Source of the DNA: Rhizobium sp. RM
GTDB taxonomy: Bacteria; Pseudomonadota; Alphaproteobacteria; Rhizobiales; Rhizobiaceae
DNA: 64,000 nt
Assembly: GCF_013390595.1 (NCBI RefSeq)
Contig: NZ_JACAWV010000007.1
Span: 310,001 to 374,000 of the forward strand
Direction: 5' to 3'
Below, one piece after another: positions 7,494-17,140 of this stretch. The notes beneath the pieces are model-generated. The model searched no databases, was not told the DNA's origin, and saw only the letters and a program-made list of their open reading frames with translations. The position numbers and the translations under genes are program-made. Numbering within the stretch: position 1 is the stretch's first letter; each line of letters starts with the position of its first letter.

Positions 7494-10199
7494 ATGGTCA
7501 GTCTCGGCGGTATCGCCCGCAAGTTGTTCGGTTCGGCAAACGATCGCCGCGTCCGCTCCTACAGAAGCAAGATCGCCGCTATCAGTGCGCTGGAGGAAGC
7601 CACGAAGGCTCTCTCTGACGAAGCTCTCGCGGCAAAGACTGTGGAATTCCGCCAGCAGCTCGCCGACGGCAAGTCTCTTGACGATCTTCTGATCCCGGCC
7701 TTTGCAGTCACCCGCGAAGCCTCGCGCCGTGTGCTTGGCATGCGTCCCTTCGACGTTCAGTTGACGGGTGGTATGATCCTGCATCAGGGCGCCATCGCCG
7801 AGATGAAGACCGGCGAAGGCAAGACCCTCGTTGCAACGCTCGCAGTCTACCTCAACGCCTTGTCCGGCAAGGGCGTTCACGTCGTAACGGTCAACGACTA
7901 CCTGGCCAAGCGAGACGCTGGCATCATGGGTCGCCTCTACGGTTTCCTTGGCCTCACGACGGGCGTTATCGTCCATGGCCTCGACGACGACCAGCGCCGT
8001 GAAGCCTACGCTTGCGACATCACCTACGCGACAAACAACGAACTCGGTTTCGACTATTTGCGCGACAACATGAAATATGATCGCGCCCAGATGGTGCAGC
8101 GCGGCCATAACTACGCGATCGTCGACGAAGTTGACTCCATTCTTGTTGATGAGGCGCGCACACCGCTCATCATCTCTGGTCCCCTGGATGATCGTTCCGA
8201 CCTCTACAACACCATCGACGCGTTCATTCCGCTGCTGACGCCGGAAGACTATGAGATCGATGAAAAGCAGCGTTCGGCCAACTTCTCCGAGGATGGCACC
8301 GAAAAGCTGGAAAACCTGCTCCGACAGGCCGGCCTTTTGAAGGGCGAATCGCTCTACGACATCGAAAACGTCGCGATTGTTCATCACATCAATAACGCGC
8401 TGAAGGCTCACAAGCTCTTTACGCGCGACAAGGACTATATCGTCCGCAATGACGAGATCGTCATCATCGACGAATTCACTGGCCGCATGATGCCGGGTCG
8501 CCGTTATTCCGAAGGCCAGCACCAGGCGCTGGAAGCCAAGGAAAAGGTTCAGATCCAGCCGGAAAACCAGACGCTTTCCTCGGTCACGTTCCAGAATTAC
8601 TTCCGCATGTATGAAAAGCTTGCCGGCATGACCGGTACTGCGGCAACGGAAGCTGAAGAATTCGGCAACATCTACGGCCTTGATGTCATCGAAGTTCCGA
8701 CCAACCTGCCCATCCAGCGTATCGACGAGGATGATGAGGTCTATCGGACAGGCGAAGAAAAATACAAGGCGATCATCACCGAGATCATCGCTGCGCATGA
8801 GCGCAACCAGCCGGTTCTCGTCGGCACGACCTCAATCGAAAAATCCGAATTGCTGGCGAATCTGCTGCGCCAGTCCGGCTTTGAGAATTTCCAGGTTCTG
8901 AATGCTCGCTATCACGAGCAGGAAGCTTACATCGTATCGCAGGCTGGCGTTCCCGGCGCTGTCACGATCGCGACCAACATGGCTGGCCGTGGTACTGATA
9001 TTCAGCTCGGCGGCAACACCGACATGCGCCTTGAGCGCGAGCTGGAAGGTCTGGAAGACGGCGCTGAGCGTGATGCCAAGGAACAGGCTATCCGCGCCGA
9101 GATCAAGATTTTGAAGGAAAAGGCGCTCGCTGCTGGCGGTCTTTACGTCATCGCGACCGAGCGTCACGAAAGCCGTCGCATCGACAACCAGCTCCGTGGC
9201 CGCTCCGGCCGTCAGGGCGACCCCGGCCGTTCGAAGTTCTATCTTTCACTTCAGGACGATCTGATGCGCATCTTCGGCTCGGATCGCATGGATTCGATGC
9301 TGCAGAAGCTTGGTCTGAAGGAAGGCGAAGCGATCGTCCATCCTTGGATCAACAAGGCTCTGGAACGCGCGCAGAAGAAGGTCGAAGCACGCAACTTCGA
9401 AACCCGTAAGAACCTGCTGAAGTATGACGACGTTCTGAACGATCAGCGCAAGGTAATCTTCGAGCAGCGCCTGGAGTTGATGGAGGCCGACAATATCGGC
9501 GAAACCGTCGCCGATATGCGCCATGAAGTTATCGAAGCACTTGTTACGAAGCATGTTCCCGAAAATGCTTACGCTGAACAGTGGGACATTGCAGGCCTCA
9601 AGGCTGGCGTCGCACAGTTCCTGAACCTTGATCTGCCGGTGGACGAGTGGGCCAAGGAAGAAGGCATCGCCGAAGACGATATTCTGCATCGTATAACGGA
9701 AGCGGCGGACAAGTTTGCAGCCGAACGCGCAGAGCGGTTTGGTCCGGATATCATGACCTACGTAGAGCGCTCCGTCGTTCTCCAGACGATCGATCACCTG
9801 TGGCGCGAGCATATCGTGAACCTTGACCATCTGCGCTCTGTCGTCGGTTTCCGTGGTTATGCCCAGCGTGATCCGTTGCAGGAGTATAAGGCCGAAGCAT
9901 TTGAACTGTTCCAGTCGCTACTGACAAACCTGCGTGAAGCCGTGACTGCACAGCTCATGCGCGTTGAACTGGTTCAGCAAGAGCCGCAGCAGCCTGAACT
10001 TCCGGAAATGACGGCACACCATCTCGATCCTGTCACCGGAGAAGACGAGTTGGCTCAGGAGTCTCCTGCTTTTGTATCGGCAGAAGACCGTGACCCGAAC
10101 AATCCGGCGACGTGGGGGCGGATTGGACGCAACGAACTTTGCCCTTGTGGTTCCGGCAAGAAGTACAAGCATTGCCACGGTGTCTACGAGCAGGCCTAA
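7494..10199 (+). CDS. secA: Preprotein translocase ATPase SecA
   Basis: 901 residues, the usual SecA length. The motor drives unfolded preproteins through SecYEG. Visible elements are Walker A MKTGEGKT at 104-111, the DEAD-like [15 protein letters not shown], the [10 protein letters not shown] helicase motif, and a C-terminal zinc/SecB-binding tail with Cys883, Cys885, Cys894 and His895. The start is the ATG giving [10 protein letters not shown]; upstream in-frame residues are not family-like. It is flanked by its own promoter and by a strong terminator, so it is probably a single-gene transcript. Confidence 0.98.
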   Translation: MVSLGGIARKLFGSANDRRVRSYRSKIAAISALEEATKALSDEALAAKTVEFRQQLADGKSLDDLLIPAFAVTREASRRVLGMRPFDVQLTGGMILHQGAIAEMKTGEGKTLVATLAVYLNALSGKGVHVVTVNDYLAKRDAGIMGRLYGFLGLTTGVIVHGLDDDQRREAYACDITYATNNELGFDYLRDNMKYDRAQMVQRGHNYAIVDEVDSILVDEARTPLIISGPLDDRSDLYNTIDAFIPLLTPEDYEIDEKQRSANFSEDGTEKLENLLRQAGLLKGESLYDIENVAIVHHINNALKAHKLFTRDKDYIVRNDEIVIIDEFTGRMMPGRRYSEGQHQALEAKEKVQIQPENQTLSSVTFQNYFRMYEKLAGMTGTAATEAEEFGNIYGLDVIEVPTNLPIQRIDEDDEVYRTGEEKYKAIITEIIAAHERNQPVLVGTTSIEKSELLANLLRQSGFENFQVLNARYHEQEAYIVSQAGVPGAVTIATNMAGRGTDIQLGGNTDMRLERELEGLEDGAERDAKEQAIRAEIKILKEKALAAGGLYVIATERHESRRIDNQLRGRSGRQGDPGRSKFYLSLQDDLMRIFGSDRMDSMLQKLGLKEGEAIVHPWINKALERAQKKVEARNFETRKNLLKYDDVLNDQRKVIFEQRLELMEADNIGETVADMRHEVIEALVTKHVPENAYAEQWDIAGLKAGVAQFLNLDLPVDEWAKEEGIAEDDILHRITEAADKFAAERAERFGPDIMTYVERSVVLQTIDHLWREHIVNLDHLRSVVGFRGYAQRDPLQEYKAEAFELFQSLLTNLREAVTAQLMRVELVQQEPQQPELPEMTAHHLDPVTGEDELAQESPAFVSAEDRDPNNPATWGRIGRNELCPCGSGKKYKHCHGVYEQA

Positions 10200-10216
10200 A
10201 AACCTGTGGCGTTTCC

Positions 10217-10251
10217 ATCGCCCGCGACTTTGGTCGCGGGCGATTTGCTTT
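10217..10251 (+). terminator. Rho-independent terminator of secA
   Basis: A perfect 12-bp stem (ATCGCCCGCGAC with GTCGCGGGCGAT, four-base loop) starting 17 bases after the secA stop, followed by TTGCTTT. Confidence 0.85.
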
Positions 10252-10317
10252 GAATGCGCCCCGGCGGTGATCGCTCCCGCCTGAATTCCTCTCAAAACGA
10301 CTTTCGGACGATCCGCC

Positions 10318-11211
10318 ATGAAGCCTGGTGACCTTGCTGCATACATTTTTCTGGCGCTCGCCTGGGGTTTGTCCTTTCTGCTTTTGCTGCACGTTGTCTC
10401 GGTTTTCGGGTGGATCGGGGCCGTTACCTTGCGTTGCCTCATCGCAAGCCTTAGCCTCGTGCTGATTGCGCGCCTCACGGGACGAAAGCTGCAGTTTTCT
10501 GCAGGGTGGAAGGCCTTTGCGATCGTGGGTGCGACCACTGTGGCAGGCCAACTCATCGGCCTATCCTATGCCACTCCGCTGATCGGCACGGCCATGGCAG
10601 CCATCCTCGTCGCCACAATTCCTCTCTTCTCCATGCTGATTTCGCAGCTCTGGGGACTGGAACGCATGACCGGACAGGGACTGGTTGGATTGATACTCGG
10701 TTTCGGTGGCATAATCCTGCTCGTCGGCTTTCCCGCAGTTCCCGTCACCATCTCGTTTGTTCTTGGATGCGCTGCCTGTATCGCCGCCTGTTTCTGTGCG
10801 GCTTACGGCAGTAACTATGCAAGCCGGCACCTCAAGGGCACCGGTTCCTGGGAGATTACCATCGGTGCCTTTCTGGCAGGCGGCTTGATGACCTTGCCGT
10901 TGCTGTTTGCCGTGCCGGTTCCCGTTACTCCCAGCCTCGCAGATTACGGTTATCTCGTCCTTCTGGCCGTGATGATGAGTAGCTTGACCTACATCACCTA
11001 CTTCCGTCTGGTATCAAACATCGGGGCCACGAAAGCCATCAGCGTGGAGTTCGTGGTGACGATCGTTGCCGTCCTTGTCGGCGCCTTTGTGTTGAACGAA
11101 CCTCTGACGGCCCTGCAGCTTCTTGGAGCGGTGGTGATTACCGCTGGCTGCGTGCTGGTCCTCGGCCTTGTCCCGGGGCGAAAGCTGCCACCCGCCGCAT
11201 CCGGCGCGTGA
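10318..11211 (+). CDS. EamA/DMT-family transporter
   Basis: A 297-residue membrane protein with about ten hydrophobic segments arranged as two EamA halves. The first half opens with ALAWGLSFLLL and has the SYATPLIGTAMAAILVATIP element typical of RhaT/RarD-like drug/metabolite exporters. The substrate cannot be deduced. It stands alone after the secA terminator. Confidence 0.88.
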   Translation: MKPGDLAAYIFLALAWGLSFLLLLHVVSVFGWIGAVTLRCLIASLSLVLIARLTGRKLQFSAGWKAFAIVGATTVAGQLIGLSYATPLIGTAMAAILVATIPLFSMLISQLWGLERMTGQGLVGLILGFGGIILLVGFPAVPVTISFVLGCAACIAACFCAAYGSNYASRHLKGTGSWEITIGAFLAGGLMTLPLLFAVPVPVTPSLADYGYLVLLAVMMSSLTYITYFRLVSNIGATKAISVEFVVTIVAVLVGAFVLNEPLTALQLLGAVVITAGCVLVLGLVPGRKLPPAASGA

Positions 11212-11292
11212 ATTGTTTATTAGTGTTTTCCACCAATAGTCGCGCGAAGATGTCTCCGGTCAGAATAAATCGCGTTGCGGCGCGGGGTGGCA

Positions 11293-12492
11293 ATGCAAGC
11301 GGGCAGCGCACAGCACGAACACTATTGGGATCCTTTGCGGGCGGGCCTTATGTTGCTCGGTGTGCCCTACCATGCATCTCTGCTCTATAGCGATGCGATC
11401 AGCTGGAGCCTCAAGGATTTCCAAACCAGTCCGGTCCTTACCATTCTCGGTATCGTATTGACCACGTTCCGCATGCCGACCTTCTTTTTGGTCGCCGGAT
11501 ATTTCTCAGCCATGGCGATTGGGAAAAAGGGAGGCGGTGCGTGGTTGCAATCCCGATTTTTACGTCTTGGTATTCCGTTCGTTGCAGCCATCGTTGTTCT
11601 TGGACCGCTACAACTTTTTCTGCTGGACATTTCCGAGATCGTGAAGGGACAGGCGAGTTTCGAGCAGGTGATCGGCAGGCTGCCGCAAACTTTAGCGCTG
11701 AGTTCGCGCTGGATCATGCATCTGTGGTTCCTGCCAGCCCTGCTTTTCTATTCAGTGCTTCTCGCTGCTATTTTGTTTCTTGGGCAACAGCGACCGGGTC
11801 TTCAAATCAAGCAAACCTGCGAACGGCTGAAAAGCCGACATCCGTTTTTTTTTCTCTCTGCCATCTGCATGCTTGCGATTTTGTGGGAGCTCGCCGTTTA
11901 CGCAACCGCTCTCATGGCGCGAGGCAGGGAAAACGATATTCTGAGCTTTTACGATCGTGCATCAGATCCCTACGCTCGCTATCTACCGTTTTTCCTCATT
12001 GGTGCGCTCCTCAACCGTGACAAGGCGCTGTTTCATAGATTTCGTCAAACTGGACCAGGCACAGTATGTCTCGCAGTCGTTGCCATCTCGGCCGCGGTGA
12101 TGCTACGGCTGCAACACCCCTACGGCAACTCGGTTTGGCAGGTTCTGGCCTCCGCGGTCGCCGCGATTGCGGCTGCGCGGCTTCTCCTGGATTTTTGCTG
12201 CCGTTTTTTCGTTCGGCCTAACATTATCCTCAAAAGACTGGCGGATGCGTCCTTCACGATCTATCTCGTGCATCATCCTTTGATTTATGCGTTTGGCACG
12301 GCCTTTATCGCTGTTAGCCTGCCCCCCATTGTCGAATTCAGTGTCATCGTGGTCGCAACAATTGGGCTTGCCTATCTTTTGCATCGGGCGTTGCGCCAGA
12401 ATGATCTCGCCCTCTTCCTCTTCAACGGGGTCCGCAGGACACAGGTGCCGACACATCCATCGGCGCACAACGTCTCCCAAACCCTTCGTTAA
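11293..12492 (+). CDS. Membrane acyltransferase, acyltransferase-3/OpgC-like
   Basis: 399 residues from the ATG with GGGG six bases upstream (a TTG six codons earlier is possible). There are about ten hydrophobic segments. The pattern LRAGLMLLGVPYHASLLY at the start, FRMPTFFLVAGYFSA and a C-terminal LADASFTIYLVHHPLIYAFG matches acyltransferase-3 proteins, in which the histidine of the first segment is needed for acyl transfer. OpgC succinylates periplasmic glucans; here the acceptor may be a glucan or an exopolysaccharide. It lies 56 bp upstream of a flippase gene on the same strand. Confidence 0.82.
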   Translation: MQAGSAQHEHYWDPLRAGLMLLGVPYHASLLYSDAISWSLKDFQTSPVLTILGIVLTTFRMPTFFLVAGYFSAMAIGKKGGGAWLQSRFLRLGIPFVAAIVVLGPLQLFLLDISEIVKGQASFEQVIGRLPQTLALSSRWIMHLWFLPALLFYSVLLAAILFLGQQRPGLQIKQTCERLKSRHPFFFLSAICMLAILWELAVYATALMARGRENDILSFYDRASDPYARYLPFFLIGALLNRDKALFHRFRQTGPGTVCLAVVAISAAVMLRLQHPYGNSVWQVLASAVAAIAAARLLLDFCCRFFVRPNIILKRLADASFTIYLVHHPLIYAFGTAFIAVSLPPIVEFSVIVVATIGLAYLLHRALRQNDLALFLFNGVRRTQVPTHPSAHNVSQTLR

Positions 12493-12548
12493 GGTTGGGT
12501 CTGTTACAGTTGAACCACCATTCAACTGGAAATGATGGCGTGCGGATC

Positions 12549-13964
12549 ATGGCTATCCTGAACACGGTGGAAAAAGCCTTGCCCGTGGGCCTGCGGACAA
12601 AACTTGCTCCCGTGCTGGAGAAGCTTTCCGCAATCGTCTCCGGTCGCGATGACGTCGCACGCGCACAGCGGATGGCATTGGTCGCATTTGCGGTTCGCAT
12701 CGTCAGTGCCGGCATTGCATTCTTTTCCCAGATCATTCTTGCGCGCCTGATGGGCGAGTTCGAATACGGGATCTTTGCTTTTGTCTGGGTCCTCGTCATC
12801 CTTTTCGGCAATCTGTCCTGTCTTGGCTTTCACGCGACCGTCATCAGGTTTTTGCCGGGTTACAAACTGGAAGATGCCAATGACAAGATCATGGGCCTCA
12901 CCTCGACTGCCCGGGTCTTCGCCATGCTTTCAGCCAGCACAGTCGCTGTTTTCGGCTTGGCATTCCTGTTTTTCTTCGGCGAACGGATTGCCAGTTACTA
13001 TGTCATTCCAATTTTCCTGGCCCTCTTCACATTACCGATGGTAGCACTGGGCGACGTGCTGAACGGAACGGCACGCGCAAATGGCTGGGCCATATCGGCA
13101 CTCAGCCCCACCTACATAATTCGCCCCGTGCTCATTCTTGTCTTCATGGTTACGGCTATCGCTCTTGGGGCAGACAAAACCGCGACCACAGCGATGCTGA
13201 CCGCACTGGCAGCAACCTACGTCGCCACCCTTCTCCACTTCATTTTCATGAACCGCCGGCTCAACCGCCACTTCCACAGCACATCCCGCGTCGTTCACTT
13301 TCGCCACTGGCTGCGCTTCGCCTTCCCGATGTTCCTGATCGATGGAATCGGGTTCCTGATGACGAACTCCGACGTTGTCATCGTCGGCCTCTACCTGCCT
13401 CCTGACCAGGTCGGCATCTATTTCGCGGCTGCAAAAACCATCGTGCTGATGCAATTCGTGTTTTTCTCGGTTCAGGCTGCCGCCGCACCCCGTCTGGCTG
13501 CTCTCATCGCATCTGATGACCGGCGCGGACTTGCGAGCTTCGCAAGCCAAGCGGCCCGCTGGGCGTTCTGGCCCTCTCTTTTCATGGGGCTGGTGGTCCT
13601 TGCCGCAGGTCCGTTTCTGCTGTCGCTATTCGGCGCAGCCTTTACCCAGGGTTACGAACTGATGTTCTTTCTGTTTGCGGGTTTCCTGGCAAAGGCTGCT
13701 ATTGGACCGGGCGAAACCCTGCTCAATATGGCCGGCAAACAGAAGTTGTGTGTTTTTCTTTATATTCTTATCTTTAGCTGCAACATTGCACTCAACATGT
13801 TGCTCATTCCGGTCTATGGTTTGGCTGGGGCTGCGGGTGCCGCTGCAATGGCAATGCTGATTGAAGCTGTGCTATTGCATGTCGCTATTCGCCGCACACT
13901 CGGGATCGTGCTTTTTGCCTTCAACGATCTTCGGGCGAATACTGACACGGGGAAGGCGGTTTAA
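12549..13964 (+). CDS. Wzx-type lipopolysaccharide/exopolysaccharide flippase
   Basis: 471 residues with around 12-14 hydrophobic segments in the MATE/MVF-like arrangement of polysaccharide flippases. The N-terminal half has ARAQRMALVAFAVRIVSAGIAF and the segment LARLMGEFEYGIFAFVW typical of Wzx/RfbX proteins. These move lipid-linked sugar repeats across the inner membrane. The start giving MAILNTVEKAL is preferred; an earlier in-frame codon lacks support. Two bases separate it from the next gene, so the two are co-translated. A second flippase lies at 35.8-37.1 kb. Confidence 0.85.
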   Translation: MAILNTVEKALPVGLRTKLAPVLEKLSAIVSGRDDVARAQRMALVAFAVRIVSAGIAFFSQIILARLMGEFEYGIFAFVWVLVILFGNLSCLGFHATVIRFLPGYKLEDANDKIMGLTSTARVFAMLSASTVAVFGLAFLFFFGERIASYYVIPIFLALFTLPMVALGDVLNGTARANGWAISALSPTYIIRPVLILVFMVTAIALGADKTATTAMLTALAATYVATLLHFIFMNRRLNRHFHSTSRVVHFRHWLRFAFPMFLIDGIGFLMTNSDVVIVGLYLPPDQVGIYFAAAKTIVLMQFVFFSVQAAAAPRLAALIASDDRRGLASFASQAARWAFWPSLFMGLVVLAAGPFLLSLFGAAFTQGYELMFFLFAGFLAKAAIGPGETLLNMAGKQKLCVFLYILIFSCNIALNMLLIPVYGLAGAAGAAAMAMLIEAVLLHVAIRRTLGIVLFAFNDLRANTDTGKAV

Positions 13965-13966
13965 CG

Positions 13967-15244
13967 GTGGCCATGTCCAGCGACCCCAAGAATCCGGACC
14001 TTCAGGACCCGCGGATTGCGGCGCTCGTCGCCTCGTCGGCGAAGGATCGTCCTGTTGCCGACAGCAGTAAGCGTGTCGGGCGTGAAGGACGCGAGTTCTG
14101 TATCTACCCTGGTCAGCTCGGATACGAGATGCAGGAAGAACTCGATTTCCTGTCGAACCGCGTCATGGAAGCAAATGTCTTCTTTACCGGACGATTGCTC
14201 GCGCCAGCCATGCCGCGCCTTGAGGACAAGTCGGTCCGCTTTGCCCTTATTCGCGATGAGAATGGGGCGAGGAGCCGGATGCGGCTTCTGATGCCGTTTA
14301 CCGTCGAAAAGCCGGGTTTTGCCATCGGGCCTTCGATCATTCGCATCTGGGCAAATCCGTTCGGTCCTTTGGGGACACCGCTCGTCGACACCGAAGGCGC
14401 CGCCGAGACCCTCGATAATCTTTTCGATGCGCTTGCTGATAAGGAAATGAAGCTTCCGAACGTTCTGGTTCTGCCCGATATCAGACTGGACGGTCCGTTC
14501 GCGCGACTGGTCAAAGCCATTGCCCTTAGCCGCAACCTGCCCCTGACGACAACCGGCACATATCAACGCCCGACGTTGGAGAGCCTGCAAGATGGAGAAA
14601 CCTACCTCCAGCAAGCACTTGCACCACACCATTTGCGGGAGATGCGCCGGCAGTGGCGCCAACTCGAAAAACTGGGGGCCGTGTCCTACACCGTAAGCCG
14701 GCAAGCAAAAGACATACGATACCGTATGGAGGAGTTTCTGGCGCTGGAGGCAAGCGGCTGGAAAGGTCGCAAGCGCAGTGCGTTGGTGAATGACCGTTAC
14801 CGCGCCGCATTCGCGCGCGAAGCCATCACCAATCTCGCGGAAGCAGACGCGGTTCGCATCCATACGATTGATCTGAACGGAAGTGCCATTGCCTCGATCG
14901 TCGTTTTCATGACCGCAGGTGAGGCTTACACTTGGAAAACTGCTTTCGATGAGTCTTATTCGAAATACTCACCTGGCAAGTTGCTGATCCAGAAGCTGAC
15001 AGACTGGCACCTGGACGACGCCAACATTTTGCGCAGTGATAGTTGTGCAGTGCCCGATCACCCAATCATGAGCCGCTTCTGGCAGGAACGGCAGGAAATG
15101 GGCACGCTGATTGTCGGCCTGGCGCAAAACAGCGACCGCGACGTGCGCCAGGTTTCAACGCACGTAGATATGTACCGCAGCACACGCAATCTCGCCCGAA
15201 GCCTTCGCCAGAAAATTATGTCATTCGGCCGTAAGGGCAGTTGA
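13967..15244 (+). CDS. CelD/BioF2-like GNAT acetyltransferase
   Basis: 425 residues. The centre and C-terminal half (YRMEEFLALEASGWKGRK, then YTWKTAFDESYSKYSPGKLL) match the CelD-like GNAT domain, related to FemAB enzymes and seen in cellulose and exopolysaccharide loci. It should acetylate or acylate a sugar or lipid-linked intermediate in the cytosol. It follows the flippase by two bases. The GTG start has GGAAGG about ten bases upstream; an ATG two codons on is the alternative. Confidence 0.75.
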   Translation: MAMSSDPKNPDLQDPRIAALVASSAKDRPVADSSKRVGREGREFCIYPGQLGYEMQEELDFLSNRVMEANVFFTGRLLAPAMPRLEDKSVRFALIRDENGARSRMRLLMPFTVEKPGFAIGPSIIRIWANPFGPLGTPLVDTEGAAETLDNLFDALADKEMKLPNVLVLPDIRLDGPFARLVKAIALSRNLPLTTTGTYQRPTLESLQDGETYLQQALAPHHLREMRRQWRQLEKLGAVSYTVSRQAKDIRYRMEEFLALEASGWKGRKRSALVNDRYRAAFAREAITNLAEADAVRIHTIDLNGSAIASIVVFMTAGEAYTWKTAFDESYSKYSPGKLLIQKLTDWHLDDANILRSDSCAVPDHPIMSRFWQERQEMGTLIVGLAQNSDRDVRQVSTHVDMYRSTRNLARSLRQKIMSFGRKGS

Positions 15245-15257
15245 AGCTAGAACGAAA

Positions 15258-15279
15258 GAGGGCGCATTCGAGCGCCCTC
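15258..15279 (+). terminator. Hairpin after the flippase-acetyltransferase pair
   Basis: An 8-bp perfect stem, GAGGGCGC with GCGCCCTC and a six-base loop, 13 bases after the stop codon. No T tract follows, so termination would be inefficient or Rho-assisted. Confidence 0.45.
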
Positions 15280-15305
15280 CATCGCGTCCTGGGGCTTTCA
15301 TGACG

Positions 15306-15944
15306 TTAGCGGGACGCTGTCCGGATCATCTTGCAAAGTTGCGTCAACGCCGCATCGTACCCACCGCCAAGGATATCAACACAACGGCGTGCAAGCTTGA
15401 TCTGCTCAGTGCGCGACATATCGTTATAGGCACGAACGGCCTGGCGAATCACAGCCGGAGGTACCCCACCCGGATTGGCCGCTCCTCCAGGTGTTGTCGG
15501 GCTGCCTGGACTTCCCGGCGTTCCCGTCGAGCTCGTTCCGAGACCAACGCCGACCCCCAAACCGAGTCCGCTTGATCCGCCGACACTGGTACCGACACTA
15601 GCATTGAGACCGCTTGATCCGCCGACAGACGCATTAACACCGGCATTGATACCATCGGACCCGCCCACAGACGCGTTGACGTCGGCATTGACGCCGCTGC
15701 TGCCGCCCACCGAAGCATTTACATCTGCCCCGAGCCCGCCACTTCCATTCCCGCCAACGTCCGCGCTGGCATTCACACCACCGCTACCACCAACGGAAGC
15801 GCCAACACCAAGACCACCACTGTCGTTGCTACCAACGCTGGCATTGATCCCATTTTCACCGCCGATGCCAATATCCAGCGCATTGGCGCTAATTGGAAAC
15901 ACCAGGCATGCAGACAACAACAAATTGCGAGAAAGCGAGCGCAT
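15306..15944 (-). CDS. Secreted protein with seven 14-residue Gly/Ser/Asn repeats
   Basis: 212 residues. A signal peptide ends near ANA at 22. Residues 33-130 are seven tandem 14-residue units of the form VNASVGGSSGxNAx. A short Gly-rich linker and a Pro/Gly-rich stretch (PGSPGSPTTPGG) follow. The last 55 residues are an ordinary helical domain with two cysteines (LARRCVDILGGGYDAALTQLC), perhaps a disulfide. No named domain is recognised. The repeat could form a beta-roll or similar solenoid on the cell surface; that is inference. A convergent gene ends 60 bp away. Confidence 0.7.
   Translation of the reverse strand: MRSLSRNLLLSACLVFPISANALDIGIGGENGINASVGSNDSGGLGVGASVGGSGGVNASADVGGNGSGGLGADVNASVGGSSGVNADVNASVGGSDGINAGVNASVGGSSGLNASVGTSVGGSSGLGLGVGVGLGTSSTGTPGSPGSPTTPGGAANPGGVPPAVIRQAVRAYNDMSRTEQIKLARRCVDILGGGYDAALTQLCKMIRTASR
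15555..15848 (-). repeat. Seven 42-bp imperfect coding repeats
   Basis: Codons 33-130 of the secreted repeat protein fall into seven in-register units of 42 bp. Units four to six are closest to each other (VNASVGGSSGVNAD, VNASVGGSDGINAG, VNASVGGSSGLNAS). The outer units are more diverged, as expected of an older array. Confidence 0.8.
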
Positions 15945-16198
15945 ATTTTCCTCCTTGGGCGTTCTTTGCTATCCCGTGTCCCCCCATGGACAATCCACAT
16001 CGCCATAATACTTCAATTAGCAATTGCGCATATTCCAATTTATCAATGATTGCTAATGCAGGATTAACGCGCTTTGGAAGGTGTCTCGCACTGGGAAATC
16101 CAGCCGCTCAGGAAAGAGACAGAATTGGCGAGATTAGACAGGTTTGGGGTTGCACGTTCCCGCAGAACCATGATAGACGCCGTTGCATTACCACCGTT

Positions 16199-16283
16199 GC
16201 CCCAATGGCGGAATTGGTAGACGCGCCGCACTCAAAATGCGGTTCCGAAAGGAGTGCTGGTTCGATCCCGGCTTGGGGTACCA
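16199..16283 (+). tRNA. tRNA-Leu (anticodon CAA)
   Basis: An 85-base type II tRNA with the CCA encoded. The anticodon arm is CCGCA-CTCAAAA-TGCGG, which places CAA at positions 34-36. The long variable arm, TTCGATCC T-loop and GGCGGAATTGGTAGACG D-arm are all clear. The acceptor stem pairs GCCCCAA with TTGGGGT, so the first pair is G-U rather than G-C. Confidence 0.95.
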
Positions 16284-16582
16284 TTTTCAAAAAATCAGTT
16301 TGATTTTATTGAATCTTTTCGTAGCGGCTTCCCCACCAAAGCGAAGAAATCCGACCATTTAAATGCTCTTGCCGCATCGACCTCACGAAACTTTGCTCGC
16401 ATCCTGCGAGATGACGGACAGGCTTTTGTTTGCAAGCGAAAGAAGACTGGATTAGAGGGCTAAAGCGCTTCCAGATTCCACGGGAACGCACTCTTCGATG
16501 TGCGACTTAATTCCGCCATCGCGCCCGCCTTCTTTGATCCCGTTCTGGGTATCGCTTCTTCGCGAAGTTTGAGGAAAATTAC
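16284..16582 (+). other. Gene-free stretch between tRNA-Leu and dsbB
   Basis: About 300 bases without a convincing gene on either strand. It should contain the tRNA end-processing region, and the dsbB promoter, which I could not pick out. An imperfect hairpin (GCGCTTCC and GGGAACGC) lies at 16465-16489. No direct repeat of the tRNA 3' end, as an integrated element would leave, was seen here. Confidence 0.4.
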
Positions 16583-17098
16583 ATGGCCAATGCAACGTCC
16601 GCAGACAACAGCCGCACCCTTACCGCGCTGGCAGTAACAGTAGGAATGATTTTTACCGTTGGTTCCGCACTGGGGTTTCAGCATATCGGAGGCTATACGC
16701 CCTGTGCGCTCTGCCTGTTGCAGCGAGACCCTTATTATTACGCTATCCCGATCGGTATTCTTGCAGTCGCGGCCAGCATCTTCAGGCTTCCTGCGGGAAT
16801 CACGCGTCTACTTCTTCTTCTCATCGGAATCGCGATGCTGATTGGTGCCGGAATGGGTGCCTATCACGCCGGCGTTGAGTGGGGTTTCTGGCCAGGGCCG
16901 ATCACCTGTGCCACCGGCGCACCCTCAATCACCACAAATGCAGGCGATCTGCTTGGCAATCTCAACGCGATTAAGGCACCGTCCTGCAACGACGCAGCGC
17001 TTCGCGTGCTCGGCTTGTCTTTCGCAGGCTGGAACGTCATTGCGAGCCTCGCTCTTTCGGCCGTTGCGTTTTTTGGTGCAAGCCGGAAAAGCGCCTGA
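16583..17098 (+). CDS. dsbB: Disulfide bond formation protein B
   Basis: A 171-residue inner-membrane protein with four hydrophobic segments. The first periplasmic loop has Cys41 and Cys44 (CALC) and the second has Cys109 and Cys135, the four cysteines that pass electrons from DsbA to quinone. GAGG precedes the ATG at good spacing. No dsbA is in the window. It converges with the HNH gene. Confidence 0.92.
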   Translation: MANATSADNSRTLTALAVTVGMIFTVGSALGFQHIGGYTPCALCLLQRDPYYYAIPIGILAVAASIFRLPAGITRLLLLLIGIAMLIGAGMGAYHAGVEWGFWPGPITCATGAPSITTNAGDLLGNLNAIKAPSCNDAALRVLGLSFAGWNVIASLALSAVAFFGASRKSA

Positions 17099-17108
17099 TC
17101 AGAAACGA

Positions 17109-17140
17109 AGCTGCGACCCTTACAGATCAGGGTTGCAGCT
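17109..17140 (+). terminator. Inverted repeat at the dsbB/HNH convergence
   Basis: A 12-bp stem with one G-U pair (AGCTGCGACCCT with AGGGTTGCAGCT, eight-base loop), starting ten bases past dsbB and including the last codons of the HNH gene. No T run follows, so its role as a terminator is uncertain. Confidence 0.35.

Noticed and set aside
7476-8798. 440-codon open frame antisense to secA
   Set aside because: It lies wholly opposite a certain essential gene and arises from codon bias; no ribosome site and no recognisable protein motif.
16284-16582. Integration scar next to tRNA-Leu
   Set aside because: No integrase, no repeat of the tRNA 3' end and no phage-like gene nearby.
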